Shown: positions 32,341 through 41,792, counted from the first letter of the stretch. The stretch: DNA of 64,000 nucleotides from Marinarcus sediminis (GCF_048571275.1 NZ_CP182357.1:1-64000), one strand, 5' to 3'. The notes: generated from the letters alone by a model not told the origin. A program made the numbers and translations.

Positions 32341-34479
32341 ATGGATCCATTTTTAAAACGCTTACAAAAAATCAATACAATTGAGCATGCCTTAGAAGAA
32401 CTAAAATCACAAATAACATTAAGTGATAAACTCCAAGAAATAATTCAATTTTGTATTGCTGCCCATGATGGACAACGAAGAAAAAGTGGTGAACCTTATA
32501 TTGTTCACCCTATTTTAGTTGCAACACTGACTGCTCACTTTAATCAAGATGAATCTGTGGTTGCCACAGCTCTTTTGCATGATGTCGTTGAAGATACCAC
32601 TTACTCTTTAGGATTTATCAAAGACAAATGGGGTGACGATATTGCGCACATGGTTGATGGTTTAACAAAAATTGTCGAAATCAGAGAACATGAGTTGGCG
32701 CCATCAAACAGCAGTAACAGTAAATTGATGAGTTCAGCACTGACGTTTAGAAAAATGTTGATTGCTTCTATTGATGATGTGCGCGTTTTGATTGTTAAGT
32801 TGTGTGATCGATTACATAATATGCTGACTCTCAATGCCTTAAGTGAAGAGAAACAACTCAGAATTGCAGAAGAGACCTTGGTTGTGTATGTTCCAATTGC
32901 ACATCGTTTGGGTATTTCTGCCATTAAAAATACACTTGAAGATTTATCGTTTTTTTATATCTATCCCGATGAGTACAAAAAAATTGATCAATTTATTAAA
33001 ACCCATGAACATAAAATTCAATTGACTTTTAATAAATTTATCTCCAATACCACCAGTTTGCTTGAACGCAATGGTTTTGATACCAGCAAAATACAGATTT
33101 TCAGTAGAATCAAACACTACTACTCAATTTACATGAAAATGCAAAGAAAAGGGGTCAATATTGATGAAGTATTGGACCTTTTGGCCATTCGAATTTTGGT
33201 TGAAGATGACATTGATTGTTATAAAGTTTTAGGTTTCATGCACTTAGAGTATAAACCTTTAATTGCGCGATTTAAAGACTATGTCGCCACCCCCAAAGAG
33301 AATGGTTATCAAACGATTCATACAACGGTATTTTATAACTCAAAAATCTATGAAATTCAAATCCGTACCTTTGCCATGCACAAAGTGGCTGAATTGGGAA
33401 TTGCTGCGCACTGGAAGTATAAAAGTGGCGTAGGACAAGCCCCAAATCTTAACTGGCTTAAATCTTTAGAGTTTTCAAATAACAATGTTGAAGAGTTTTA
33501 CTCAAATACCAAACAAGATTTATACTCAGAAGATATCATTGTCTACTCTCCCAAAGGAGATATTTATACGCTTCCAAGAGGGGCAACGGCGTATGATTTT
33601 GCATTTGCTGTGCATACAGATGTCGGAAGTAATGCGTTAGAGTCTTTTATCAATAAAGTCAAAAAACCTCTTCTGACTGAACTCAAAAGCTCTGATATTG
33701 TTGCCATTAAAACAGCAGCTATGCCAATTGCACGATGTTCTTGGATTGATATGGTAAAAACCAGCCGTGCAAAAAAACACATCAAGTTACTGTGTTCACA
33801 TCGACAAAAAGAGATCAATGAGCTCAGTGGGAAAAATATTGTTGATACCGTTTTTTCTCGATACACCCCAGAAATTACTGAACAATTGCCACAAAAATCG
33901 CTTTTTAAAATTCCTTCAACCATTGATTATTTGAAACATGTCAAAAAAATCATAGAGACAGATATCTCAAAAACAAAGAATTTTGTAACCAGATTGACTC
34001 TGCTTACACGTAAAATAAAAGAATATCAGTTTGATAATATCTTAATATATTCAAATTTTAGTATAAATTCAGTATTATTTGAGCACTGTTGTCATCCTAA
34101 GTTTGGAGATGAAATTGTTGCTTTTAAAGATGGCAATAAAGCAGTGATACATCATCAGATGTGTGATAAAGCCTATGCAAAAATTAAAGCCCATCAACAG
34201 ATGCTATTTTGCTCATGGATACATGACACAGTCTACCAGTATAAAATGGTTGTCAGTTTGCCCAATACTCGTGGAGAGTTAGCAAAACTGCTTTCATATA
34301 TGGCACAATATGAGATTTATATTTTAGGTGTCAATTTTGGTAGAGAAAAGCACTCCTACATTCAATATTGTGATATTGAGTTTGAGATTAAAAATGCCAA
34401 TACCGAAGAAGTGAAAAAAATTATACAAAAAAAGGTCAAAGTCATCGACTTTTTTTCAAAAAAAGATGCATACAAATAA
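32341..34479 (+). CDS. spoT: Bifunctional (p)ppGpp synthetase/hydrolase
   Basis: Makes and degrades the alarmone (p)ppGpp. It is 712 residues long: an HD hydrolase domain (~40-190; HDGQRRKSGEPYIVHP, TALLHDVVEDT), a synthetase domain (~235-360; SRIKHYYSIYMKM, ATPKENGYQTIHT, EIQIRT), a TGS domain (~395-455; VYSPKGDIYTLPRG) and a C-terminal ACT-like region. The hydrolase His-Asp pair is intact and the synthetase has the RxKH form seen in bifunctional Rel enzymes, so both activities are expected. No other RelA/SpoT gene is seen here. No clear ribosome binding site precedes the ATG. Confidence 0.95.
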   Translation: MDPFLKRLQKINTIEHALEELKSQITLSDKLQEIIQFCIAAHDGQRRKSGEPYIVHPILVATLTAHFNQDESVVATALLHDVVEDTTYSLGFIKDKWGDDIAHMVDGLTKIVEIREHELAPSNSSNSKLMSSALTFRKMLIASIDDVRVLIVKLCDRLHNMLTLNALSEEKQLRIAEETLVVYVPIAHRLGISAIKNTLEDLSFFYIYPDEYKKIDQFIKTHEHKIQLTFNKFISNTTSLLERNGFDTSKIQIFSRIKHYYSIYMKMQRKGVNIDEVLDLLAIRILVEDDIDCYKVLGFMHLEYKPLIARFKDYVATPKENGYQTIHTTVFYNSKIYEIQIRTFAMHKVAELGIAAHWKYKSGVGQAPNLNWLKSLEFSNNNVEEFYSNTKQDLYSEDIIVYSPKGDIYTLPRGATAYDFAFAVHTDVGSNALESFINKVKKPLLTELKSSDIVAIKTAAMPIARCSWIDMVKTSRAKKHIKLLCSHRQKEINELSGKNIVDTVFSRYTPEITEQLPQKSLFKIPSTIDYLKHVKKIIETDISKTKNFVTRLTLLTRKIKEYQFDNILIYSNFSINSVLFEHCCHPKFGDEIVAFKDGNKAVIHHQMCDKAYAKIKAHQQMLFCSWIHDTVYQYKMVVSLPNTRGELAKLLSYMAQYEIYILGVNFGREKHSYIQYCDIEFEIKNANTEEVKKIIQKKVKVIDFFSKKDAYK

Positions 34480-34497
34480 AATATTTTTGAGGAACAA

Positions 34498-35715
34498 ATG
34501 GAAACACAAATAGAACTTGCATTAGCAGAGATTAAAAGAGGAAGCTTTGAAATTATCGATGAGGAAGCCATATTAAAACTACTGAAAAATTATTATGAAA
34601 ATGGCAAATCATTTTATGTTAAAGCAGGTTTCGACCCAACTGCTCCCGACTTACACTTAGGACATACCGTTCTTTTACAAAAATTAGCAACGTTCCAAAA
34701 ATTTGGAGGAATTGTTCAGTTTTTAATTGGAGATTTTACAGCAAGCATTGGTGACCCAACGGGTAAAAGTGAAACCAGAAAAATTTTAACCAAAGAACAA
34801 GTGTTACAAAATGCACAAAGTTATAAAGAACAAGTATTTAAAATTTTAGATGAAGAAAAAACTGTCGTCGTGTTTAACTCAGATTGGCTAAACGATTTAG
34901 GGGCAGCAGGATTGATTAATCTGGCTTCAAATTTAACCGTAGCAAGAATGTTAGAGAGAGATGATTTTTCTAAACGATATGCTTCTAATACCCCAATTGC
35001 AGTGAGTGAATTTACCTATCCACTGCTTCAAGGATATGATTCAGTCCATCTGGATTCCGATATTGAAGTGGGAGGTACAGATCAAAAGTTTAATCTTCTT
35101 ATGGGAAGAACTTTACAAAAAGCCTACAATTGTAAAAAACAACAAGCGGTTTTAATGATGCCTATTCTTGAAGGTCTTGATGGCGTTCAAAAAATGAGTA
35201 AATCCTTAGGAAATTATATTGGTGTTACAGATGAAACCAATGATATGTTTGGTAAAGTATTATCTGTATCAGATGAGTTAATGTGGCGATACTTTGAACT
35301 TTTATCAACCAAATCTCTTCAAGAGATTGCCGAAATGAAAAATGGTGTAGAAAATGAGACTCTGCACCCTAAAAAAGTCAAAGAAGAGTTAGCCATAGAA
35401 CTTGTAGACAGATATCATGGAAATGGTGCAGGGATTATTGCACAAGAAGAGTTTAAAAAGATTTTTTCACAAAAAGACATTCCAACAAATATGGAGTGCT
35501 TTGAAGTTGAAAATAATAGCTGGATATGCCAAGTATTAGTTGAAACTGGTTTAGAAAAATCAACGTCACAAGCAAGAAGAGATATCAGTGCTGGGGCAGT
35601 TAAACTCAATCAAGAAAAAATAGATGATGATAAATTAAATCTAACAACAGGCGAATATATTTTACAAAAAGGTAAAAAAAGTTTTGCTAAAGTAATCGTA
35701 AAGGGCAAAGATTGA
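34498..35715 (+). CDS. tyrS: Tyrosyl-tRNA synthetase
   Basis: A class I synthetase of 405 residues. The HIGH-type motif is HLGHTV, the KMSKS loop is QKMSKSLGN, and the C-terminal S4 RNA-binding domain covers ~335-405 (TSQARRDISAGAVKLNQEKI). The subgroup is the TyrZ-like short form rather than E. coli TyrS. It overlaps the start of the next gene by 4 bases (TTGA). Confidence 0.95.
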   Translation: METQIELALAEIKRGSFEIIDEEAILKLLKNYYENGKSFYVKAGFDPTAPDLHLGHTVLLQKLATFQKFGGIVQFLIGDFTASIGDPTGKSETRKILTKEQVLQNAQSYKEQVFKILDEEKTVVVFNSDWLNDLGAAGLINLASNLTVARMLERDDFSKRYASNTPIAVSEFTYPLLQGYDSVHLDSDIEVGGTDQKFNLLMGRTLQKAYNCKKQQAVLMMPILEGLDGVQKMSKSLGNYIGVTDETNDMFGKVLSVSDELMWRYFELLSTKSLQEIAEMKNGVENETLHPKKVKEELAIELVDRYHGNGAGIIAQEEFKKIFSQKDIPTNMECFEVENNSWICQVLVETGLEKSTSQARRDISAGAVKLNQEKIDDDKLNLTTGEYILQKGKKSFAKVIVKGKD

Positions 35716-36785
35716 AAATAGGTAAATATGAAATAAAGCATCCCATTATACAAGGTGGAATGGGTGTAGGAATAAGCTGGGATCAATTGGCAGGTACGGT
35801 GAGTTTAGAAGGCGGCTTAGGTGTTATCAGTGGAGTAGGAACAGGATATTATAAAAACAAACAATTTGCCAAAAAATTAGCAAAAAACAAACCTGTTGAT
35901 ACTGTCAATTTTTATTCAAGAGATGCACTTTTCGAAATCATTAAAAATGCACGAAAAATTTGTGGAGATGCCCCTTTAGCATGTAATGTGTTGTATGCTT
36001 CAAATGATTATGGAAGAATTGTACAAGATGCCTGTGAAGCTGGAGCAAATATCATTATTACAGGGGCAGGAATCCCTACAAATATGCCCAGTTTTACAAA
36101 AGATTATCCCGATGTAGCCCTCATACCAATTGTATCAAGTGCTAGAGCGTTAAAACTCATTTGCAGAAAATGGAAACGATATAATAAGTTACCTGATGCT
36201 GTTATTGTTGAGGGTCCTTTAAGTGGAGGTCATCAAGGTTTCTCTTATGACGACTGTTTTAAAGAGGAGTTTCAATTAGAGAATATCGTTCCTCCTGTTA
36301 TTGAAGAGGCAAAAGAGTGGGGAGACATTCCTATTATTGCAGCAGGTGGTATTTGGGATAAAAATGATATTGATAAATTTTTAGCCATGGGCTGTGCTGG
36401 AGTACAGATGGCCACACGATTTATTGGAACGTTTGAGTGTGATGCCGATGCCAATTTCAAAAAAGTGTTACTTGACTCTAAAAAAGAGGACATTGTGCTT
36501 TTAAAATCACCTGTAGGTCTTCCTGCAAGAGGTGTTTCAACCAATTTACAAAAACTTATAGCAAATAAAGAAGCGCCAAAAATTGCCTGTATTTCTAACT
36601 GTGTTGCTCCTTGTAACAGAGGTGTCGAAGCCAAAGCAGTAGGCTATTGTATTGCTGACCGTTTAAGTGCAGCATATGAAGGTGATGTTCAAACAGGTCT
36701 TTTCTTTACAGGGGCAACGGGTTATAAAATTGATAAAATCATCACTGTCAAAGAATTAATGGAAAAACTGACACAAGGAGAATAA
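35712..36785 (+). CDS. FMN-dependent oxidoreductase (NMO/FabK family)
   Basis: A 357-residue TIM-barrel flavoprotein. The N-terminus KHPIIQGGMGVGIS, the central IIITGAGIP and GPLSGGHQG blocks, and the phosphate loop IIAAGGIWD identify the nitronate monooxygenase/enoyl-ACP reductase II superfamily. A Cys-rich stretch IACISNCVAPCNRG near residue 300 is unusual for FabK. It may instead be a nitronate monooxygenase-like enzyme; sequence alone does not settle the substrate. The start is a TTG forming TTGA with the tyrS stop; no in-frame ATG exists nearby. Confidence 0.85.
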   Translation: MKIGKYEIKHPIIQGGMGVGISWDQLAGTVSLEGGLGVISGVGTGYYKNKQFAKKLAKNKPVDTVNFYSRDALFEIIKNARKICGDAPLACNVLYASNDYGRIVQDACEAGANIIITGAGIPTNMPSFTKDYPDVALIPIVSSARALKLICRKWKRYNKLPDAVIVEGPLSGGHQGFSYDDCFKEEFQLENIVPPVIEEAKEWGDIPIIAAGGIWDKNDIDKFLAMGCAGVQMATRFIGTFECDADANFKKVLLDSKKEDIVLLKSPVGLPARGVSTNLQKLIANKEAPKIACISNCVAPCNRGVEAKAVGYCIADRLSAAYEGDVQTGLFFTGATGYKIDKIITVKELMEKLTQGE

Positions 36786-36786
36786 A

Positions 36787-38115
36787 ATTTTACATAAAAT
36801 TTTAGTTCTCATTTTATTGCTATTAACACTTGCAAGTGCAGCTTCTCAAAAAGAGTTAAAAACCCAATTTGACTCTTTAAAAATGGAATACTTAAGAGCT
36901 GTGCTCAACAGTGATAAAGAGAAAGAGTTCGACTATTTAAAGAAGTTAATTGAGCTTGGTTCTAAAATCAAAGAGGATACAACCAAATACAAAAAAGAAC
37001 TCACAAAACTCAATAAACCCGCTGTTAAACAGCTTTTAATTAAAGAAAATAAACAACCCAATGAGGTTTTGTCTGTCCATACCACAGACAATGAAATCAT
37101 ACTCAATTTTAACCAAACACTCACAGAAAAAGAGATTCATTTTTTTGAACTTCATATCAATAATGTGCACAAAGATGTCTTTGATTTTCAAGCTACATTT
37201 AAAGACGCTTATGGCACAAAACTTAAAATAGCTGATGTCGATAAAATATCCATTGGACAATATAAAAAAGATATTTTACGCATCTCCATTGCCAACAAAA
37301 AAAATTTAACCACAATTTATACCATCAATGAAAAACAAATTATTATCAAGATATTGGATTTAAATAAAAGAGAAAAAATACCCGTTTATAAAAATATAAA
37401 AGAGGTACTTCAAAATAAAAATTTAATCAAACAAGTTAAAAAAACCATTGTAATTGATCCAGGACATGGAGGGAAAGACAGTGGAGCGATTGGTCCACAC
37501 AAACGATATGAAAAGACCATTGTGTTAAATATTGCCAAATACTTAAACCGTCTGCTCAAACGAAGAGGTTATGAAGTCTATTTAACAAGAAATAGTGATA
37601 AATTTAAAACACTGAAATATCGAACGACATTGAGCAATCATAAAAATGCCGATATATTTATCTCGATTCATGCCAATGCTGTCCCAAAAATCAATGCTCG
37701 AAAAACCAAAGGAATTGAAACATTTTTTCTCAGTCCCGCCAGAAGTGAAAGAGCCAAACGCGTTGCAGCCTTGGAAAATAAATCCGATATGAATGCCATG
37801 AATAACAACTCTCAAATGACTTTTTTAACCATTTTAAATCAAAGTAAAATAACCGCTTCACAAAAATTGGCCATTGATGTACAACAAAACCTATTGTACA
37901 ACGCACGACAACAATACAAAGATGTGGAAGATATGGGAGTAAGAGAGGGACCATTTTGGGTACTCGTAGGGGCACAAATGCCCTCAATTTTAATCGAAGT
38001 GGGATATATATCTCACCCTGTTGAAAGCCGAAGATTATATATGTCCAGCTATCAAAAACAGTTGGCTCTAGGAATTGCTAACGGGATTGACTCTTATTTT
38101 TCAAAAAACTTTTAA
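36787..38115 (+). CDS. N-acetylmuramoyl-L-alanine amidase, probable ATT start
   Basis: A periplasmic zinc amidase (Amidase_3, AmiA/B/C-like) that cleaves the stem peptide from MurNAc. The C-terminal domain (~225-442) has the zinc and catalytic residues in DPGHGGKDSGAIG, RYEKT, ISIHANA and LIEVGYISH. The first conventional in-frame start is a TTG at 36817, leaving a cut-down signal peptide. Ten codons upstream is an ATT at 36787 with a perfect AAGGAG spaced 6 bases (36775-36780), giving a full signal sequence ILHKILVLILLLLTLASA. I therefore propose ATT initiation (442 residues). The residues between signal and amidase include an AMIN-like beta domain. The 3' end overlaps the nudix gene by 38 bases on the other strand. 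Confidence 0.85.
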   Translation: MLHKILVLILLLLTLASAASQKELKTQFDSLKMEYLRAVLNSDKEKEFDYLKKLIELGSKIKEDTTKYKKELTKLNKPAVKQLLIKENKQPNEVLSVHTTDNEIILNFNQTLTEKEIHFFELHINNVHKDVFDFQATFKDAYGTKLKIADVDKISIGQYKKDILRISIANKKNLTTIYTINEKQIIIKILDLNKREKIPVYKNIKEVLQNKNLIKQVKKTIVIDPGHGGKDSGAIGPHKRYEKTIVLNIAKYLNRLLKRRGYEVYLTRNSDKFKTLKYRTTLSNHKNADIFISIHANAVPKINARKTKGIETFFLSPARSERAKRVAALENKSDMNAMNNNSQMTFLTILNQSKITASQKLAIDVQQNLLYNARQQYKDVEDMGVREGPFWVLVGAQMPSILIEVGYISHPVESRRLYMSSYQKQLALGIANGIDSYFSKNF

Positions 38116-38521
38116 TTTCTTGAATCAACATTTTTTGTTTTGTTTTAATTTCAGGCAGCTTATCAATATTGAAAAATTTTACTTTTGAGTTTTCCCAAGA
38201 CAAATAGTTATTCCCTAACGTATCTTCATAAAAAAAATCTTCAATATCTTCAACATTCTTAGCATTGACCAACCAAATGCCAACATCTTTCGTTTTATTG
38301 GTTTGTTCAAAATACTCTTCAAAAACATCGGTGCTGACTTTTATACTTGACTCTTCAAAAAACTCCCGTCTTGCACAATCTTTTGGTTCTTCAAATCGCA
38401 AAGACATCCCTTTTAAACAGCCCCATTTCTCTTGACTCTTGACTGATTTACACAACAATATTTTTGTTGTATTGCCTTTAATTTTATAGATACAAACACC
38501 GTATGCTTTAATTTTATCCAT
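38078..38521 (-). CDS. Nudix hydrolase
   Basis: A 147-residue hydrolase of nucleoside-diphosphate-linked compounds. The Nudix box is complete: GMSLRFEEPKDCARREFFEE (G-x5-E-x7-REUxEE). The N-terminus KAYGVCIYKIKG and a Trp-containing region before the box fit the fold. The substrate is not predictable. It starts after AGGA and its last 38 bases run antisense to the amidase gene. Confidence 0.85.
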   Translation of the reverse strand: MDKIKAYGVCIYKIKGNTTKILLCKSVKSQEKWGCLKGMSLRFEEPKDCARREFFEESSIKVSTDVFEEYFEQTNKTKDVGIWLVNAKNVEDIEDFFYEDTLGNNYLSWENSKVKFFNIDKLPEIKTKQKMLIQEIKSFLKNKSQSR

Positions 38522-38627
38522 GATTCCTATCTGTATGTAAAATATTGTATAACAAGAACGTTAACTGTTAAATTTTTTTTAATATAACACAATAATAATG
38601 TAAATAAAATAAATTTTTGAATCAGTT

Positions 38628-39698
38628 TTAGTAAGAATTTTCTCTTTTTTTGAAAATAATATAAGAGATAAGAAACCATAACAGAAGAGGAAGGATAATG
38701 GCAATTTCAGGAATAACAATGCCCCCTTTTGAAAACTTGTGAAGCATAAAAAAGAGTCCCCATATGGTCAAAGTAAAAAATACACTCAAAGAAGAGAACT
38801 GACCAATATTGAAAAAACGACTGTTTATTGAAGCAAAAGAAAAAATAATCATAATGACTGGCAGAATAAAAAAAGGTGTAAAAAGTTGGTAATACAAAGA
38901 AGCTCGTATGGTTTGAGTATTGACATTTTGACTGTTTAATAAAACCAAAGCATACACGGCATCAACAATCGAAAAATTGGAAGTTGATTCATATACCGTA
39001 TCCAAAATTTTCGGTTTAAAACCTTCGAGTGTATTAAGAAATTTTTCATCGGTTACAACTATTTTTGAGCTATTCCAATCTAAAACTTCTGGCTTCTTAG
39101 TCACTTTCGCATCCAATACATACCACTTATTATTTTGGAAATAGGCTTTTTTTGCCACAATGGTTTCTACAATATCTTCATTTTTAATTTTAAAAATATG
39201 AATCTCTTCTGCACGTTTTTCTAAAGGATAAAGCTTTTTAAAATAGACAAAATAGTTGTCATACTTTAAAAAAATATCTGTTTTAGTGTTGGTAAAATAC
39301 TCTCCATCCATAATTTTAACTTTTTGTTCATACGCATATGCCAAGGGAGTTGATTGAAGTACAATAAGTGTTATTAACAGCGCCAATGAGGTTAAGATGG
39401 TGGGCATATAAATTGCTTTGGGTTTTGTACCTAGAGATAAAAAGGCCACAAACTCATTATTTTTAACAAAAATAATAAGCGTAAGAATCCAACCAAATAC
39501 CAATGAAAGAGGCAAAGTAAGTGTTAAGGTAAAAAAAGCATTGTATAAAAGATATAACAGTTGTAAGTTTGCAGAGTTAGGAATGGCTCTAAAATTTTGT
39601 AAGAAATCAATTCCCACAAAAAAGAGTTCTAATGATATAAAAACAATGATAAAACTTTTTAGATATTTTGTCAATAAATATTTTGTTAGTAAGTTCAA
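38628..39698 (-). CDS. lptG: LptF/LptG-family LPS export permease
   Basis: A 356-residue inner-membrane protein of the YjgP/YjgQ family, which with LptB and LptC extracts LPS for transport to the outer membrane. Six membrane segments lie in two groups of three (about 15-120 and 265-350), separated by a ~145-residue periplasmic jellyroll domain. FLSLGTKPKAIYMPT matches the cytoplasmic coupling helix region. Whether it is LptF or LptG is not clear from the sequence; I give lptG tentatively. It begins at a TTG 4 bases after the pth stop. Confidence 0.8.
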   Translation of the reverse strand: MNLLTKYLLTKYLKSFIIVFISLELFFVGIDFLQNFRAIPNSANLQLLYLLYNAFFTLTLTLPLSLVFGWILTLIIFVKNNEFVAFLSLGTKPKAIYMPTILTSLALLITLIVLQSTPLAYAYEQKVKIMDGEYFTNTKTDIFLKYDNYFVYFKKLYPLEKRAEEIHIFKIKNEDIVETIVAKKAYFQNNKWYVLDAKVTKKPEVLDWNSSKIVVTDEKFLNTLEGFKPKILDTVYESTSNFSIVDAVYALVLLNSQNVNTQTIRASLYYQLFTPFFILPVIMIIFSFASINSRFFNIGQFSSLSVFFTLTIWGLFFMLHKFSKGGIVIPEIAIILPLLLWFLISYIIFKKRENSY

Positions 39699-39702
39699 TA
39701 CT

Positions 39703-40260
39703 CTACTTTAATGTAAATTTTGATTTAACTTCATTCATTGAATTCCCATTTTTGATAAATTCAATCGCTTCTAAAGTATGAGATATTATATCTTCTAGTT
39801 TATTTAATTCTTCTTTTGAAAAGTTGGATAATACAAAGTTTACCACCTCTTCTTTATTTTGAGGTTTTCCAATGCCAATACGAATTCGAATGTAGTCATT
39901 GCCTATATTTGCATCCAATGATCTTAAGCCATTGTGTCCACCATGTCCACCGCCAATTTTAAACTTCACGGTGCCAAAAGGCAAATCCAAATCATCATGA
40001 ATGACAATAATATTTTTATTTTCTATTTTATAATAATCTTTAATGGCTCGTGCAGAAATCCCCGAGTTATTCATAAACGTTGTGGGTTTAACAAAAAGCG
40101 TTTCATCTGATTTTATAACAGTGGCATTGAAGTTTGATTTGTTGATATTTGTAGAAGAGGTCAGGTTTTTGATTGCAGCATCTGCAACCATAAACCCAAC
40201 ATTGTGTCGTGTCAGTGAATATTTTTCACCAATATTACCTAAACCGACAATTAAAAACAT
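39703..40260 (-). CDS. pth: Peptidyl-tRNA hydrolase
   Basis: Releases tRNA from stalled peptidyl-tRNA. It is 185 residues long. The catalytic His is in TRHNVGFMVAD; FVKPTTFMNNSG, VIHDDLDLPFG and the GGGHGGHNGLRS signature are intact. It is coupled to rplY by a 1-base overlap (TAATG), the common rplY-pth arrangement. Confidence 0.96.
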   Translation of the reverse strand: MFLIVGLGNIGEKYSLTRHNVGFMVADAAIKNLTSSTNINKSNFNATVIKSDETLFVKPTTFMNNSGISARAIKDYYKIENKNIIVIHDDLDLPFGTVKFKIGGGHGGHNGLRSLDANIGNDYIRIRIGIGKPQNKEEVVNFVLSNFSKEELNKLEDIISHTLEAIEFIKNGNSMNEVKSKFTLK

Positions 40261-40796
40261 TATTTTGCTTTAATTACACCTGCAATTGGTACTCTTGGAT
40301 CTAAGAAACATTTTACACCTTCAGGCATAACTAAATCTCTTACAAGAATATTATCACCAGTATCTAAGTTATCCACTTTTAAGTGAAAAGAGTTTGGTAA
40401 ATTTTCAATTGTACATTTTACTAAAACTCTTGGAGTATGGTAAATGAAAAGACCTTTATTTTTAAGACCTTTTGGTGTACCTTCTGTTGTAACAGGAACT
40501 TTATATGAAGCAACAACACCTGGTTGTGCAATCATTAAATCAACATGTAACAATTCAGACGTAATTGGGTGTTTTTGATACTCTTGAACCACAACTTTTA
40601 ATGGGTTTCCATCAACTTTTACGTCAAATGCAACTGTCTCTTTATTTTTCACTGTTCTAATGAATTCATTTCTTTTGAATGCAGCATTGATGTTGGCTAA
40701 ACCTTTTCCATAAATGTTTGCAATGATGTAACCATCTCTTCTTAAAGATTTTGAACCTTGTTTTGTCATACTATTTCTTACGATACCCTCTAACAT
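40260..40796 (-). CDS. rplY: 50S ribosomal protein L25 (Ctc type)
   Basis: Binds 5S rRNA. At 178 residues this is the two-domain CTC form: N-terminal L25 fold (~1-90; GSKSLRRDGYIIANIYGKG and HVDLMIAQPG) plus a C-terminal beta domain (~95-178). AAGGA precedes the ATG by 6 bases. It forms an operon with pth and probably the lptG-like gene. Confidence 0.93.
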   Translation of the reverse strand: MLEGIVRNSMTKQGSKSLRRDGYIIANIYGKGLANINAAFKRNEFIRTVKNKETVAFDVKVDGNPLKVVVQEYQKHPITSELLHVDLMIAQPGVVASYKVPVTTEGTPKGLKNKGLFIYHTPRVLVKCTIENLPNSFHLKVDNLDTGDNILVRDLVMPEGVKCFLDPRVPIAGVIKAK

Positions 40797-40858
40797 TTGC
40801 TTTCCTTGTTTTAATTTAAGTTGCGGATTTTACTCAAACTTTGTTTAAACTTTGTTTA

Positions 40859-40887
40859 AGATTTTTTGACTATTATTCAAAAAATCT
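40859..40887 (+). repeat. AT-rich hairpin in the leader of the thioredoxin-fold gene
   Basis: AGATTTTTTGA (40859-40869) pairs with TCAAAAAATCT (40877-40887), 3 bases before the ribosome binding site. A tandem 11-mer ACTTTGTTTAA x2 lies immediately upstream (40838-40859). Confidence 0.6.
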
Positions 40888-40903
40888 CTTAAAAGGATGC
40901 TTT

Positions 40904-41284
40904 TTGCAAAAAATATTCTTTCTTTTATTGGCACTTTACTCATTGCTTTTGTCTGAAAATTTAAATCAGGCCAGCACGTATGAAGATGCCATTCAACAAG
41001 CACAAGCAGAACACAAAATGGTATTGCTCTTTTTATATTCAAACAATTGTCCTTGGTGTAAAAAGATGAAAGAGACAACACTTCATGATGCTAAAGCGAT
41101 TGCCTTTATCAATAAACACTATATTTTTCTATCCTTGAATAAAGATACCAAAGAGTATCCTAAAGCATTTTTTCCTCGATTTATTCCCACAACCTATTCA
41201 ATCAATCCCCAAACTCAAGAGGAGATTTATGCCCTTTATGGGTATAAAACCAGTGAACAACTCATTAATGAGCTTTCTGATTAA
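40904..41284 (+). CDS. Periplasmic thioredoxin-fold protein
   Basis: A 126-residue exported thioredoxin-like protein. The redox motif is CPWC in SNNCPWCKKMKE; ARFIPTTY-type cis-proline is present as FIPTTYSI. The start is a TTG at 40904 with AAAAGGA six bases upstream, giving the signal sequence MQKIFFLLLALYSLLLS; the longer reading frame before it is not supported. It resembles the SoxW/DUF255-like thioredoxins that reduce periplasmic disulphides or assist cytochrome maturation. It faces a c-type cytochrome gene that ends 2 bases beyond it, a possible but unproven functional pairing. Confidence 0.85.
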   Translation: MQKIFFLLLALYSLLLSENLNQASTYEDAIQQAQAEHKMVLLFLYSNNCPWCKKMKETTLHDAKAIAFINKHYIFLSLNKDTKEYPKAFFPRFIPTTYSINPQTQEEIYALYGYKTSEQLINELSD

Positions 41285-41285
41285 A

Positions 41286-41645
41286 CTATTTTTTTAAATT
41301 CGTAATATAATAATGAATAGAGACCAACTCTTCATTGGTCAAAAAATACGTAGGCATAACCAAAGATTTATTCTCTTTTGCACTTAAGACCTCTTTGAAC
41401 CGTTGCCAAGAGACTTTACTGATTTGGGGTGCACTCAGACGTTTTTCAACCCCTTTGCTGGTTTTATATTTTGCAATTAATGCTCCCTCACCTTTTAATC
41501 CATGACACTTATTGCACCCTATTCCTCTGGGATTTTCATACAACATTTGTCCATATTCATAACGTGTAATAAAAGAGTTATCAATGATTGAACTGGCATA
41601 TAAAAAGGGGCTAAAAAGAGTTATCAAAAGAATTTTGCTGAACAT
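41286..41645 (-). CDS. Small c-type cytochrome
   Basis: A 119-residue periplasmic monohaem cytochrome. The signal peptide (cleavage near LYAS) is followed by the haem-binding CNKCH; the distal ligand is probably the Met in SLVMPTYFL. A GLKGEGALIAKY stretch follows the haem site. Likely an electron carrier in respiration. It is convergent with the thioredoxin-fold gene (1 base apart). Confidence 0.88.
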   Translation of the reverse strand: MFSKILLITLFSPFLYASSIIDNSFITRYEYGQMLYENPRGIGCNKCHGLKGEGALIAKYKTSKGVEKRLSAPQISKVSWQRFKEVLSAKENKSLVMPTYFLTNEELVSIHYYITNLKK

Positions 41646-41672
41646 TGGAACCTTACATTTTTTTAATTTTGT

Positions 41673-41678
41673 ATTATA
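41673..41678 (-). promoter_or_regulatory. -10 element of the cytochrome gene
   Basis: Minus-strand CGTTATAATACAA gives TATAAT 28 bases before the ATG. Confidence 0.45.
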
Positions 41679-41746
41679 ACGGTAAAAAAATTAACACAAG
41701 ATTTAAAGCTGTGGAAATCTTAACCTACACATAACCTCTTTTTAGC

Positions 41747-41752
41747 TATTAT
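41747..41752 (+). promoter_or_regulatory. -10 element of the folD-lepB-rpiB operon
   Basis: TTTAGCTATTATAG gives TATTAT, 41 bases before the folD ATG. Confidence 0.4.
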
Positions 41753-41792
41753 AGTCCTCTTAAAAATATAAAATTATAAGGTTTATGATCAA

